Origin: Negativicutes bacterium
GTDB lineage: Bacteria; Bacillota; Negativicutes; SKW292
Length of the DNA stretch: 20,546 nt
Assembly: GCA_026416215.1 (NCBI GenBank)
Contig: JAOAFP010000013.1
Location: 1-20,546 of the forward strand
Direction of reading: 5' to 3'
Shown here: in pieces, positions 1 to 7,681 of the stretch
Numbering within the stretch: the stretch's first letter is position 1
Layout: every line of letters starts with the position of its first letter
Program-made: the position numbers and the translations under genes
Notes under the pieces: generated by a model
Seen by the model: the letters and a program-made list of their open reading frames with translations, nothing else
Database searches by the model: none
Told to the model about the DNA's origin: nothing

Positions 1-1
1 G

Positions 2-427
2 GGTAAGGCAGTCGGGCTGCTGGCCGATCAGGATCCGGGCCGGGCCCAGAAGGGCGGGGTGTTTGTGCCGTTTTTCGGCCGGTGGTCGCTGACCTCGGCC
101 GGGGTCTCGTTTTTGGCCCGGACGACCGGGGCGGCGGTTGTTCCGGTGTTTATAACCAGGTGTGGCCGGATGCGTCACCGGGTTGAGTTTATGGCACCGC
201 TGGAGTTTTCCGCCGGCGAATATAATGAGGAGGCAGCTGTCGCCGATATGCTGCTGGTCAACCGGGTGCTGGAACGGTGGATAAGCGAACACCCCGGGGA
301 ATGGTTCTGGTTGCATAACCGCTGGAAAAGCGGCGGGCGGCCTGTTGAAACCGGCGGCAGGATGACGGGAACAGTCGGGGAAAATGGCGAAAATGGGAAA
401 AACGAACCAACAGACAATTGGCGGTGA
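2..427 (+). CDS. lpxL: LpxL/HtrB-type lipid A late acyltransferase, C-terminal fragment
   Basis: This is the 3' end of a gene that begins before the window; the frame is open from base 2 to the TGA at 425-427, giving 141 residues. Lipid A late acyltransferases (LPLAT superfamily, inner membrane) add secondary acyl chains to Kdo-lipid A. The fragment shows the family's second half: GLLADQDPG near the start, then VFVPFFGR, a segment with VVPVFITR, and the terminal WFWLHNRWKS. The N-terminal HX4D/E catalytic motif lies outside the window. It is clearly paralogous to the acyltransferase at 11438-12322, which has VGFIADKDAG, LPVFIYRR and WLWLQKRW at the same places. After RWKS the protein has an unusual Gly/Asn/Glu-rich tail of about 30 residues, partly encoded within the 44-base overlap with lpxC-fabZ. 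The family call is firm; which acyl position it modifies cannot be read. Confidence 0.88.
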   Translation, partial: GKAVGLLADQDPGRAQKGGVFVPFFGRWSLTSAGVSFLARTTGAAVVPVFITRCGRMRHRVEFMAPLEFSAGEYNEEAAVADMLLVNRVLERWISEHPGEWFWLHNRWKSGGRPVETGGRMTGTVGENGENGKNEPTDNWR

Positions 428-1691
428 ATTCGTCGTCGAGGGGGTGGGCCTCCATTCGGGATTGGCGGCCCGGGCCAAGTTTCGGCCGGACTTGCCCAAC
501 CGGGGAATTGTTTTTGTCCGGACCGACCTCGATGGCTGCCCGGAAGTGCCGGCCCGGGCTGAAAACGTTCTGTCGGCGGTGCGGGCCACCCGGCTGAGGC
601 ACGGCATGGCCGAGGTCCATACCGTCGAGCATATCCTGGCGGCGCTGCGGGCGATGAATATCGACAACTGTTGCATAGAGCTGACCGGGATCGAGCCGCC
701 GGTTCTTGATGGCAGTGCCTGGCCGTTTGTCGAACTGATCAGGCAGGCGGGAGTGGTGGAACAGCCGGCCGAACGGCGGGTTATCAGGGTGAGCAGGCCG
801 TACTGTGTTAGGGATGACGACAAGTTTGTCAGCATATTGCCCTACGACGGGTTGCGGGTGTCGTTCACTTCTGAGAATAGTCATCCGCAACTGCGGCTGC
901 AGTACGGAGATTACGAAATCACCCCCGAGATTTTTGCCCGGGAGATCGCGGCTGCCCGTACCGTAGGATTTATGCATGAGCTGGAGATGTTAAAATCGCT
1001 GGGTATGGCTATGGGCGGAAGTCTGGACAACGCCCAGGTTTACGATGAGCGGGGGAATGTGAATCCGCTCAGGTACGGCGATGAGCTGGTGCGGCACAAA
1101 ATTCTCGATGTGGTGGGTGACATGGCTCTGCTCGGACATGTGCACGGGCATATTGTGGCCTATAAGTCAGGACACGCCCTCAATACCAGACTGGCGCAGG
1201 AGATTGCGGCCGACCTGAAAAAGGGCGAGGGCAGGGGGGTGGACGAGTTGCGATTGCCGTTAACCGTGGGAGATATTCAGGAGGTGATCCCCCACCGCTA
1301 TCCGTTTCTGCTGGTTGACAAGATTATCGAGATGGAGCCTATGAAGAGGGCGGTGGGCATCAAAAACGTCACGGTCAACGAAAGTTTTTTCGCCGGACAT
1401 TTTCCCGGCCAGCCGGTCATGCCGGGGGTGCTGCTGCTGGAAGCTATGGCTCAGGTAGGTGGGGTGGCGATGCTTTATCCGCGGGAAAACCGCGGCCGGA
1501 TCGCCTATTTTGCCGGCATGGACAATGTCAGATTCCGCCGTCCGGTTATCCCGGGGGACCAGCTGCGGATGGAGGCGGTTCTGGTTAAGCACCGCGGATT
1601 GATGGGCAAGGTAAAAACGGTTGCCACGGTGGATGATGCTGTGGTGGCCGAGGCCGAGTTTTTGTTTTCCCTGTCGAAAGAAAAGCGATAA
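384..1691 (+). CDS. lpxC-fabZ: Bifunctional UDP-3-O-acyl-GlcNAc deacetylase / 3-hydroxyacyl-ACP dehydratase (LpxC-FabZ fusion)
   Basis: One 435-residue frame carries two enzymes. Residues 8-285 are LpxC, the zinc-dependent deacetylase that commits UDP-3-O-acyl-GlcNAc to lipid A. E82/H83 in the VEHILAAL motif, H238 and D242 in HKILDVVGD, and H264 in SGHALN match the E. coli zinc and catalytic residues. Residues 290-435 are FabZ, the fatty acid synthase dehydratase acting on 3-hydroxyacyl-ACP. It has the HRYPFLLVD motif, catalytic H339 in GHFPG and E353 in LLEAMAQ. A short charged linker (about 279-291) joins them and there is no internal stop. The fusion is known in Bacteroidota and some other phyla, whereas in many Negativicutes the two are separate genes. 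The start could also be the ATG at 393. It overlaps the upstream acyltransferase by 44 bases, and lpxA follows 14 bases downstream. Confidence 0.96.
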   Translation: MAKMGKTNQQTIGGEFVVEGVGLHSGLAARAKFRPDLPNRGIVFVRTDLDGCPEVPARAENVLSAVRATRLRHGMAEVHTVEHILAALRAMNIDNCCIELTGIEPPVLDGSAWPFVELIRQAGVVEQPAERRVIRVSRPYCVRDDDKFVSILPYDGLRVSFTSENSHPQLRLQYGDYEITPEIFAREIAAARTVGFMHELEMLKSLGMAMGGSLDNAQVYDERGNVNPLRYGDELVRHKILDVVGDMALLGHVHGHIVAYKSGHALNTRLAQEIAADLKKGEGRGVDELRLPLTVGDIQEVIPHRYPFLLVDKIIEMEPMKRAVGIKNVTVNESFFAGHFPGQPVMPGVLLLEAMAQVGGVAMLYPRENRGRIAYFAGMDNVRFRRPVIPGDQLRMEAVLVKHRGLMGKVKTVATVDDAVVAEAEFLFSLSKEKR

Positions 1692-1697
1692 AAGGAG
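1691..1697 (+). promoter_or_regulatory. Ribosome binding site of lpxA
   Basis: AAAGGAG lies 8 bases before the GTG at 1706 and overlaps the last base of the lpxC-fabZ stop codon. It supports the GTG start of lpxA over later in-frame starts. Confidence 0.7.
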
Positions 1698-1705
1698 ACG
1701 GTATT

Positions 1706-2536
1706 GTGGATAGCAAAGTGGTTCCGCTCCGGCGCATTCATGACAGTGCGGTCATCCATGCGTCGGCCAGACTTGGTGTTGACGTGTGCGTCGGACCGTA
1801 TGCTGTGATCGGGGAGAATGCGGTGATCGGTGACCACTGCGAGATCATGGCCCATGCCGTTATCGAGGCTAACACGGTGATGGGGAACGGCAATAAGGTG
1901 TTCCCCGGGGCGGTGATCGGAGCTGAGCCGCAGGATCTGAAGTTCCGCGGCGAGAGCAGTTGTGTGGTGATCGGAGACAACAACCGTTTTCGCGAGTGCA
2001 TGACCGTTAACCGGGCCACCGGCGAAGGGGGCAAAACCATTATCGGTTCCGGCTGTCTGTTTATGGCCTATACCCACGTGGCCCACAATTGCCTAATCGG
2101 TAACAATGTGGTCCTGGCCAATTCGGTGGCACTGGCCGGACATATTGAGGTGGACGACCGGGTGGTGATCGGCGGGCTGGCCGGGGTGCACCAGTTCGTT
2201 AAAATCGGCCGCAATGCCATGATCGGCGGGGCGTCAAAGGTGGTGCACGATGTGCCGCCGTTTGTAATCGCCGACGGCCGGCCGGCCAAGGTGTGCGGGC
2301 TGAACAGTGTTGGCCTGTCGCGGGCTGGTATGTCGCGCGATGTCCGGCAGCAGATCAAGCAGGCCTACAAAATCCTCTACCGTTCCGGTCTGTCCCTGTC
2401 CGAGGCAATCGCCGTGATGGAGCAGGAACTGGAAATGATCGAGGAGATCGAGCAAATGCTGCGCTTCCTGCGCAATGCCGAGCGGGGGATATGCCGGGAG
2501 CGCCGTGACAGTGACGAGGATGGCGGCGATAATTAG
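1706..2536 (+). CDS. lpxA: Acyl-ACP--UDP-N-acetylglucosamine O-acyltransferase
   Basis: LpxA transfers a 3-hydroxyacyl chain from ACP to the 3-OH of UDP-GlcNAc, the first reaction of lipid A synthesis, in the cytoplasm. The 276-residue protein begins with a left-handed beta-helix of hexapeptide repeats (residues about 10-185, many IG.. and VIG.. rungs). The catalytic histidine is H127 in THVAHNC (H125 in E. coli). The VHQF and DVPPFVIADG motifs and an alpha-helical C-terminal domain (about 195-260) follow. A glycine (G175) sits where E. coli G173 acts as the acyl-chain ruler, which by analogy suggests long (about C14) hydroxyacyl chains; this is inference. The C-terminus ends in a short Asp/Glu-rich tail beyond the usual 262 residues. 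The preceding gene encodes LpxC and FabZ, so the hydroxyacyl-ACP branch point and the next lipid A enzyme are co-expressed. Confidence 0.96.
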   Translation: MDSKVVPLRRIHDSAVIHASARLGVDVCVGPYAVIGENAVIGDHCEIMAHAVIEANTVMGNGNKVFPGAVIGAEPQDLKFRGESSCVVIGDNNRFRECMTVNRATGEGGKTIIGSGCLFMAYTHVAHNCLIGNNVVLANSVALAGHIEVDDRVVIGGLAGVHQFVKIGRNAMIGGASKVVHDVPPFVIADGRPAKVCGLNSVGLSRAGMSRDVRQQIKQAYKILYRSGLSLSEAIAVMEQELEMIEEIEQMLRFLRNAERGICRERRDSDEDGGDN

Positions 2537-2545
2537 CAAAATCAG

Positions 2546-2572
2546 AAAAATCGGCCTATTGGCCGGTTTTTT
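2546..2572 (+). terminator. Intrinsic terminator-like hairpin between lpxA and lpxI
   Basis: AAAAATCGGCC (2546-2556), loop TATT (2557-2560), then GGCCGG and six T (2561-2572). The arms pair over 11 bp with one G-T wobble, five A-T pairs at the base, and the stem runs directly into the T run. This is the classical Rho-independent terminator layout and is conspicuous in GC-rich DNA. It starts 9 bases after the lpxA stop. If lpxI starts at GTG 2619, it lies wholly in a non-coding gap and could terminate or attenuate transcription inside the lipid A block. If lpxI starts upstream it would be translated. Function is inferred from structure alone. Confidence 0.55.
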
Positions 2573-2618
2573 GTGGCACCGCCGGGTCTGTCAGCTCAGC
2601 CGGCTGCCGGGTGGCGAC

Positions 2619-3419
2619 GTGATCGGCCTGCTGGCCGGGGTTGGGCAATTGCCGGTGGAGTTTGTGCGCGCTGTTCACGACCGGGGACTGAAAGTGGCGG
2701 TGGTGGCTGGGGTGCCGGGAGTGGATGAGCGACTGGCCGCTGTTGCCGACTATTACTGCCAGCGTTCGTTCGGCGAATTTCAGGGGGTGGTGGACTTTCT
2801 TCACGGCTGCCGGGTGAGATGGCTGACTATGCTCGGCAAGGTCGACAAGAAGCTGCTGTTTGCCGTCGACGCCCGTTACGACCGGCGATTCGCCGCTGTG
2901 CTGGACAGCCTGCCCGACCGGGCTGACGATACTCTCACCCTGGGGTTTGTCCGCGAACTGCGGCGGGAGGGGATCTTGGTCCTTGACCAGACGCTGGCCC
3001 TGGCCGATTTGTTTGTACCGGCCGGGCTGGTGGCCGGCCGGCCGCCGACGGCAGGGGAACGGGATGATATGGTATTTGCCCTGCGGATGGCCCGGGCCAT
3101 CGGCCGGCTGGACATCGGCCAGACGGTGGTGGTGAAAAACCGGGCGGTGATGGCGGTCGAGGCTATTGAAGGCACCGACGCCTGTATCCGCCGGTCGCGG
3201 GCGGTGAGCAACGGTGGAACGGTGGTGGGTAAGGCGGCCAAACCCCAGCAGGACCGCCGGTTTGACGTTCCGACGGTGGGACCGGAAACATTGCGGGCGA
3301 TGGTTGACGGAGGAGCTACTGCCCTGGTAATTGAAGCCGGGCAGACTCTGCTGGTCGATCGGCAACAGGTCAGGCAGATGGCTGTCCGGCACGATCTGTC
3401 GGTAATGGCGATGACATGA
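2619..3419 (+). CDS. lpxI: UDP-2,3-diacylglucosamine pyrophosphatase LpxI (DUF1009)
   Basis: LpxI hydrolyses UDP-2,3-diacylglucosamine to lipid X (2,3-diacylglucosamine 1-phosphate) and UMP. It is the non-homologous replacement of E. coli LpxH. With the GTG at 2619 the protein has 266 residues and begins with the family's usual N-terminus, IGLLAGVGQLP. Other hallmarks are MLGKVDKK (71-78), DIGQTVVV (165-172), EAIEGTDACIRR (181-192), DVPTVGPETL (216-225) and LVIEAGQTLLVD (236-247). The frame is open further upstream, with possible starts at GTG 2511 or ATG 2520, which would add about 33-36 residues and overlap lpxA. I prefer 2619 because the family has almost nothing before IGLLAG and a terminator-like hairpin occupies the extension. 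The 2619 start has only a weak GGTGG at 2610-2614. It ends in an ATGA overlap with lpxB. Confidence 0.9.
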   Translation: MIGLLAGVGQLPVEFVRAVHDRGLKVAVVAGVPGVDERLAAVADYYCQRSFGEFQGVVDFLHGCRVRWLTMLGKVDKKLLFAVDARYDRRFAAVLDSLPDRADDTLTLGFVRELRREGILVLDQTLALADLFVPAGLVAGRPPTAGERDDMVFALRMARAIGRLDIGQTVVVKNRAVMAVEAIEGTDACIRRSRAVSNGGTVVGKAAKPQQDRRFDVPTVGPETLRAMVDGGATALVIEAGQTLLVDRQQVRQMAVRHDLSVMAMT

Positions 3420-4609
3420 ACCCCGCACGGCCAGTTTCAGCCCCGCCCACCATCCTGATCAGTGCCGGCGAAGCGTCCGGCGATATGCACGGCGCAGCGC
3501 TGGCCGCCGAGTTGCGCCGTCGGGCCCCGGAGCTGCGGCTGATCGGAATGGGCGGCGAACGGATGCGCCGGGCCGGGGTGGAGATTTACTACCCGGTCGA
3601 ACGGCTGGGATTCATGGGTCTGGTGGAGGTTGTGAAAAGGTTGCCGCAGCTGTGGCGGCTGCGGCGGCTGGTTCGCTCGGTGATCAGCCGGGAACGGCCG
3701 GCAGTGGTGGTGCTGGTTGACTATCCGGGGTTCAATATGATGCTGGCGGCTTGGGCCAGACAGCTGGGACTGAAGACGGTCTTCTACATCAGTCCGTCGG
3801 TCTGGGCCTGGAATCGCCGGCGGGCCTGGAAAATCGCCCGGACGGCCGATCTGGTCACTGCCCTGTTCCCGTTTGAGGCTGAAGTTTACCGTGAAGCGGG
3901 GGCGAAGGTGGAATTTATCGGCCACCCCCTGCTCGACATCGTCAGCTGTGCCACCGACCGGTCCGCCGCCAAAATCAGGCTGGGATGGTCGGAAGACGAC
4001 CAGGTGGTGATGTTGCTGCCGGGCAGCCGGCAACAGGAGGTGGAGCGGCTGCTTCCGGCAATGCTGCAGACCGCCCGCCGGCTGGCTGAGCGCCAGCCGG
4101 CCCTGCGGTTTCTGCTGCCCCGGGCCGGGACTGTCGGCCGGGAGTGGCTGTCGGGGCGGCTGGCCGGGGCGGCGGCCGCCGGGCTTGATCTGCGGGTGAT
4201 CGATGATGCCGGCTATGAAGTTTACGCAGCTGCCGACGTGGCACTGGCGGCCTCGGGGACAGTGACGCTGGAACTGGCCCTGCTGGGGGTGCCGACGGTG
4301 ATGGTGTACAAGGTTGCCTGGCTGTCGTACCTGATTGGACGAATGATCATAAGGCTGAAACTGTTCAGTCTGCCCAATATCGTCGCCGGGAAAGAGGTAA
4401 TCCCTGAATTTATCCAGCACCGGTTCCGGCCGGCGGAGGTGGCCGACAAGCTTTGGCAGCTGCTGACTGACCGGCGTCTGCGATCGGCGATGCTCGACGA
4501 TTTCCGGCTGGTGGCTCAACGGCTGGGGGAGGGCGGGGCGGTTGCGCGGGCAGCCGGACTGGTGCTCAGTCTGGCCGGCTGGGCCGGAAGGCGGGGGCCA
4601 TCGCTATGA
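3416..4609 (+). CDS. lpxB: Lipid-A-disaccharide synthase
   Basis: LpxB (glycosyltransferase family 19, GT-B fold) condenses UDP-2,3-diacylglucosamine with lipid X to give the tetraacyl disaccharide 1-phosphate at the inner face of the inner membrane. The 397-residue protein is close to the E. coli length (382). Family motifs are SAGEASGD (16-23), VDYPGFN (101-107), YISPSVWAW (124-132), FIGHPLLD (167-174) and LLPGSRQQEV (200-209), plus an ALAASGTVTLELAL stretch near the UDP site. The ATG sits in an ATGA overlap with the lpxI stop, and lpxB ends in another ATGA overlap with msbA. Both overlaps indicate translational coupling. It uses LpxI's product directly, so the neighbour order follows the pathway. 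Confidence 0.97.
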   Translation: MNPARPVSAPPTILISAGEASGDMHGAALAAELRRRAPELRLIGMGGERMRRAGVEIYYPVERLGFMGLVEVVKRLPQLWRLRRLVRSVISRERPAVVVLVDYPGFNMMLAAWARQLGLKTVFYISPSVWAWNRRRAWKIARTADLVTALFPFEAEVYREAGAKVEFIGHPLLDIVSCATDRSAAKIRLGWSEDDQVVMLLPGSRQQEVERLLPAMLQTARRLAERQPALRFLLPRAGTVGREWLSGRLAGAAAAGLDLRVIDDAGYEVYAAADVALAASGTVTLELALLGVPTVMVYKVAWLSYLIGRMIIRLKLFSLPNIVAGKEVIPEFIQHRFRPAEVADKLWQLLTDRRLRSAMLDDFRLVAQRLGEGGAVARAAGLVLSLAGWAGRRGPSL

Positions 4610-6354
4610 AGCTCTATTGGCGGATTCTGTCTTATCTTAAACCTTACTGGCGGCGGATGGTGCTGGCCGTTTTGTGCATCGTGCTGGCGGCGGCCTGCAA
4701 CCTGTATGTACCGTGGATTATCAAGGATGTTATCGACGATGTTCTGAGCCGGGCCAATTTTGCCAAGCTCAACCTGATTGCCGCCGGGATCGTGGTTTTG
4801 TACCTGTTTCGCGGGGTGTTTTTTTATTTTCAGACTTATCTGATGTCTTATATTGGTCAGCGGGTGGTGATCGATGTCCGGGAGGAATTGTACCGGCATC
4901 TGCAGCGGCTGTCGCTGGCATTTTTTGAACGCCGTCAGGCCGGGGAAGTAATGAGTTATATTACCAACGATGTGGCGGCCATGCAGGCCGCCCTGGCTGA
5001 CAGTGTGATCGAACTGGTTACCGAGGGCACCACCCTGATCGGCTCGCTGGTTTATATGTTTTACATTAACTGGGAGCTCACCCTGCTCACCCTTGTCACC
5101 CTGCCGGCAGTGGCCCATGCGATCAACGTATTCGGCCGCAAAATGCGCAGCACCAGCCACAGCATTCAGGAGAGGGCGGCCGATATTACCGCCGTGCTGC
5201 AGGAGACCATAACCGCTGTGAGAGTGATTCGTTCGTTTGCCCGCGAGGACTACGAAATCGGCCGTTTCAACCGCGAAAACTTCCGCAATTTTCGCATCCA
5301 GATGAAGGGTTCGCAGCTGATTGCCACGGTGGGGCCGGTGATTGAGTTTCTGGCAGCCATCGGCGTTACGATCATAATCTGGTACGGCGGCCACGAGGTT
5401 ATTGCCGGACAACTGACCTCGGGGGCACTGATTGCCTTTCTGATCTATTGTGTCAACCTTTCTAACCCGATTAAGCGGTTGAGCCGGGTTTACGGGAACA
5501 TACAGCGGTCGCTGGCGGCCGCCCAGCGGGTTTTTGCCGTGATCGACACCCAGCCGGAGATCGCCGACAGACCGGACGCTGTCGAGCTGGTCAGAGCCAG
5601 GGGCGAAGTGGAATTTCGCGAAGTCAGCTTCTCCTATTTCCCCGGCGAGCTGGTTTTGTCCCAGGTCAATCTGCGGATTAAGCCGGGACAGATGGTGGCG
5701 CTGGTTGGACCGAGCGGGGCGGGGAAAACCACGCTTGCCAACTTGCTGCCACGGTTTTACGACGCAACCGCCGGCCAGGTTTTGGTGGATGGACGCGATG
5801 TCCGCGATTTTACAGTCAGGTCGCTGCGATCCCATATTGGCATCGTTCCCCAGGAAACAATGCTGTTTAACGGGACGATCTACGAAAACATCCTGTACGG
5901 GCGGCTGGATGCCGGTGAGGACGAGGTGGTGGCCGCCGCCAGGGCGGCCAACGCCCACGAGTTCATCAGCCAGATGCCGGACGGCTATCAGACCCGGGTG
6001 GGAGACCGGGGCAGCACTCTTTCAGGGGGGCAGCGCCAGCGGGTGGCAATTGCCCGGGCCATCCTCAAAAACCCTCAGATTTTGATTCTCGACGAGGCAA
6101 CATCGGCCCTGGATGCGGAGAGTGAGAGACTGGTGCAGGAGGCCCTCGACCGGATGATGGTCGGGCGGACGTCACTGGTTATTGCCCACCGGCTGTCGAC
6201 GGTACAGCGGGCTGACCTGATCGTGGTGCTGGAGCGGGGAAGGATTGTCGAGCAGGGCCGGCACGAGCAACTGATCAATCTTGGCGGACTGTACACCGCT
6301 CTCTATAAGGTCCAGTTCAACGAGGCCGACCTGCTGCCGGACCGGGCGGGCTGA
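4606..6354 (+). CDS. msbA: Lipid A export ABC transporter (MsbA-type), permease-ATPase half transporter
   Basis: MsbA flips core-lipid A across the inner membrane as a homodimer. The 582 residues form a six-helix exporter membrane domain (about 15-310) followed by an ATPase domain (about 335-575). In the latter are Walker A GPSGAGKT (368-375), Q-loop Q416 in VPQET, signature LSGGQ (472-476), Walker B ILILDE (492-497) and the switch histidine H528. EVMSYITND (114-122) is a typical coupling-region motif of the family. Length equals E. coli MsbA (582). Exporters of this type are hard to assign to a substrate from sequence; position between lpxB and waaA is the main reason for naming it MsbA. It starts in an ATGA overlap with lpxB and is followed by waaA after one base. 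Confidence 0.93.
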   Translation: MKLYWRILSYLKPYWRRMVLAVLCIVLAAACNLYVPWIIKDVIDDVLSRANFAKLNLIAAGIVVLYLFRGVFFYFQTYLMSYIGQRVVIDVREELYRHLQRLSLAFFERRQAGEVMSYITNDVAAMQAALADSVIELVTEGTTLIGSLVYMFYINWELTLLTLVTLPAVAHAINVFGRKMRSTSHSIQERAADITAVLQETITAVRVIRSFAREDYEIGRFNRENFRNFRIQMKGSQLIATVGPVIEFLAAIGVTIIIWYGGHEVIAGQLTSGALIAFLIYCVNLSNPIKRLSRVYGNIQRSLAAAQRVFAVIDTQPEIADRPDAVELVRARGEVEFREVSFSYFPGELVLSQVNLRIKPGQMVALVGPSGAGKTTLANLLPRFYDATAGQVLVDGRDVRDFTVRSLRSHIGIVPQETMLFNGTIYENILYGRLDAGEDEVVAAARAANAHEFISQMPDGYQTRVGDRGSTLSGGQRQRVAIARAILKNPQILILDEATSALDAESERLVQEALDRMMVGRTSLVIAHRLSTVQRADLIVVLERGRIVEQGRHEQLINLGGLYTALYKVQFNEADLLPDRAG

Positions 6355-6355
6355 G

Positions 6356-7681
6356 ATGCTGGTGCGGCTGTTGTACATTATCGCCGGCTACTTTCTGATC
6401 TTTCTAGCTTTGCCGGTCATGTTCAAACGCTGGCTGACTGAGCCGGGATTTGGCCGGCGTTGGCGGCAGAGTCTCGGATTCTGGCCGGATGAGACGCTGT
6501 CCGGGGTGGCCGGCAGGCGGGCGGTTTGGCTGCACGCGGCGTCGGTGGGGGAGGTGGTGGCTGCCCGGCCGATTATCCAGGCCCTTCGCCGCCTTCGGCC
6601 GGATTTGACCATTATGTTGTCGGTGGTCACCCAGACCGGCTATGCCATGGCTGAACAGCTGGTTGCCCGGGCGGTGGACGCCGTCATTTTCTATCCTCTT
6701 GATCTGTACGGACTTCCCCAGCGGGTGCTCGACCGGGTGCGCCCCCGGCTGTTCGTGACGGTCGAAACCGAGCTGTGGCCCAATTTTCTCAAAGCCTGCC
6801 ATGACCGACGGGTGACGGTGGCGATGGTCAACGGGCGGATCAGCGATCAAAGTGTCAGGCGCTACCGTTGGCTGGGGCCGTTGCTGCGCGACATGCTGGC
6901 CACTGTAAAGGTGTTTTCGGTTCAGAGCCGTCAGGACGGCGAGTATCTTGTCCGGCTGGGGGCGAACAAGGGGAGGATTGTGGTTAACGGTAACACCAAG
7001 TTTGCCGTTGCCCACGAGCCGCTGACCGCTGCTGGGCGGGAAGACTGGGGCAGGTTGCTGGGCATAAGGCCCGGCGACCGGGTGGTTGTGGCCGGCAGTA
7101 CCTACCCGTTTGAAGAGCGGGGCATAGCCCGGTGCTGGCCGGCGGTCAGGCAGGCCGTGACCGGCCGGGTCAAGGGGATAATCGCCCCGCGCGATATCCG
7201 CCGGGCTGCCGATCTGTGCCGGAAGCTGGCCGCCGGCGGTTACCGGGTGGAGATGCGTAGCCGGTTGTCACCGGATAACCCGGCTGATGTGGACTGCGAT
7301 TTCATTGTGGTGGACACCATTGGTGAGCTGGGGCGGCTGTATGGGCTGGCTGACGTGGTCTTCGTCGGTGGCAGCATGTTTCCCCGCGGCGGTCACAACG
7401 TGCTTGAACCGGCTGTGGCCGGCAAGGCGGTGGTCACCGGTGAATATACGTTCAATTTTCGCGATATAAATACATTACTGCGCTCGGCCGGGGGGATAGT
7501 GGTGGTGAAGGATTTTGCCGAGTGGCAGGACCGGATCATTGAACTGCTGCTGTCCCCGCGGCGGGCGGCTGAGTGTGCAGCCAATGCCCGGCGGGTGATC
7601 GAGGAAAACAGTGGGGCGGCGGAACGTCACGCCAGTCTGATTGTGCGCTGCTGGCAGGAGGCGGAGACGGCCGGTGAATAG
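6356..7681 (+). CDS. waaA: 3-deoxy-D-manno-octulosonic acid (Kdo) transferase
   Basis: WaaA/KdtA (GT30) transfers Kdo from CMP-Kdo to the lipid A precursor at the cytoplasmic face of the inner membrane. With the ATG at 6356, one base after the msbA stop, it has 441 residues. Residues 1-22 form one hydrophobic anchor (LLYIIAGYFLIFLALP). Motifs are WLHAASVGEV (58-67) with the catalytic base E66, TQTGYAMAE (92-100), ETELWPNF (137-144), GNTKF (212-216), and near the C-terminus GGSMFPRGGHNVLEPA. The frame remains open upstream to 6281, but that extension lies inside msbA and would precede the membrane anchor, so I reject it. Whether one or two Kdo residues are added cannot be told from sequence. 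Confidence 0.96.
   Translation: MLVRLLYIIAGYFLIFLALPVMFKRWLTEPGFGRRWRQSLGFWPDETLSGVAGRRAVWLHAASVGEVVAARPIIQALRRLRPDLTIMLSVVTQTGYAMAEQLVARAVDAVIFYPLDLYGLPQRVLDRVRPRLFVTVETELWPNFLKACHDRRVTVAMVNGRISDQSVRRYRWLGPLLRDMLATVKVFSVQSRQDGEYLVRLGANKGRIVVNGNTKFAVAHEPLTAAGREDWGRLLGIRPGDRVVVAGSTYPFEERGIARCWPAVRQAVTGRVKGIIAPRDIRRAADLCRKLAAGGYRVEMRSRLSPDNPADVDCDFIVVDTIGELGRLYGLADVVFVGGSMFPRGGHNVLEPAVAGKAVVTGEYTFNFRDINTLLRSAGGIVVVKDFAEWQDRIIELLLSPRRAAECAANARRVIEENSGAAERHASLIVRCWQEAETAGE
7656..7666 (+). promoter_or_regulatory. Ribosome binding site deciding the lpxK start
   Basis: AGGAGG at 7656-7661 and GGAG at 7663-7666 lie 12 and 7 bases before the GTG at 7674. The purine-rich stretch lies inside the 3' end of waaA. 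It favours GTG 7674 over an earlier in-frame ATG at 7641. Confidence 0.6.

Noticed and set aside
4516..5958. Long open frame on the minus strand opposite lpxB and msbA; similar ones lie opposite 3437-4519, 10053-11408, 15729-16808 and 19237-20268.
   Set aside because: They run antisense to clearly identified genes and their translations are rich in His, Gln, Pro, Arg and Gly without recognisable domains, as expected of the reverse strand of GC-rich coding DNA.
6281..6355. Upstream in-frame extension of waaA overlapping msbA.
   Set aside because: It would place 25 polar residues before the expected N-terminal membrane anchor and has no homology to the family; ATG 6356 fits the normal N-terminus and one-base spacing after msbA.
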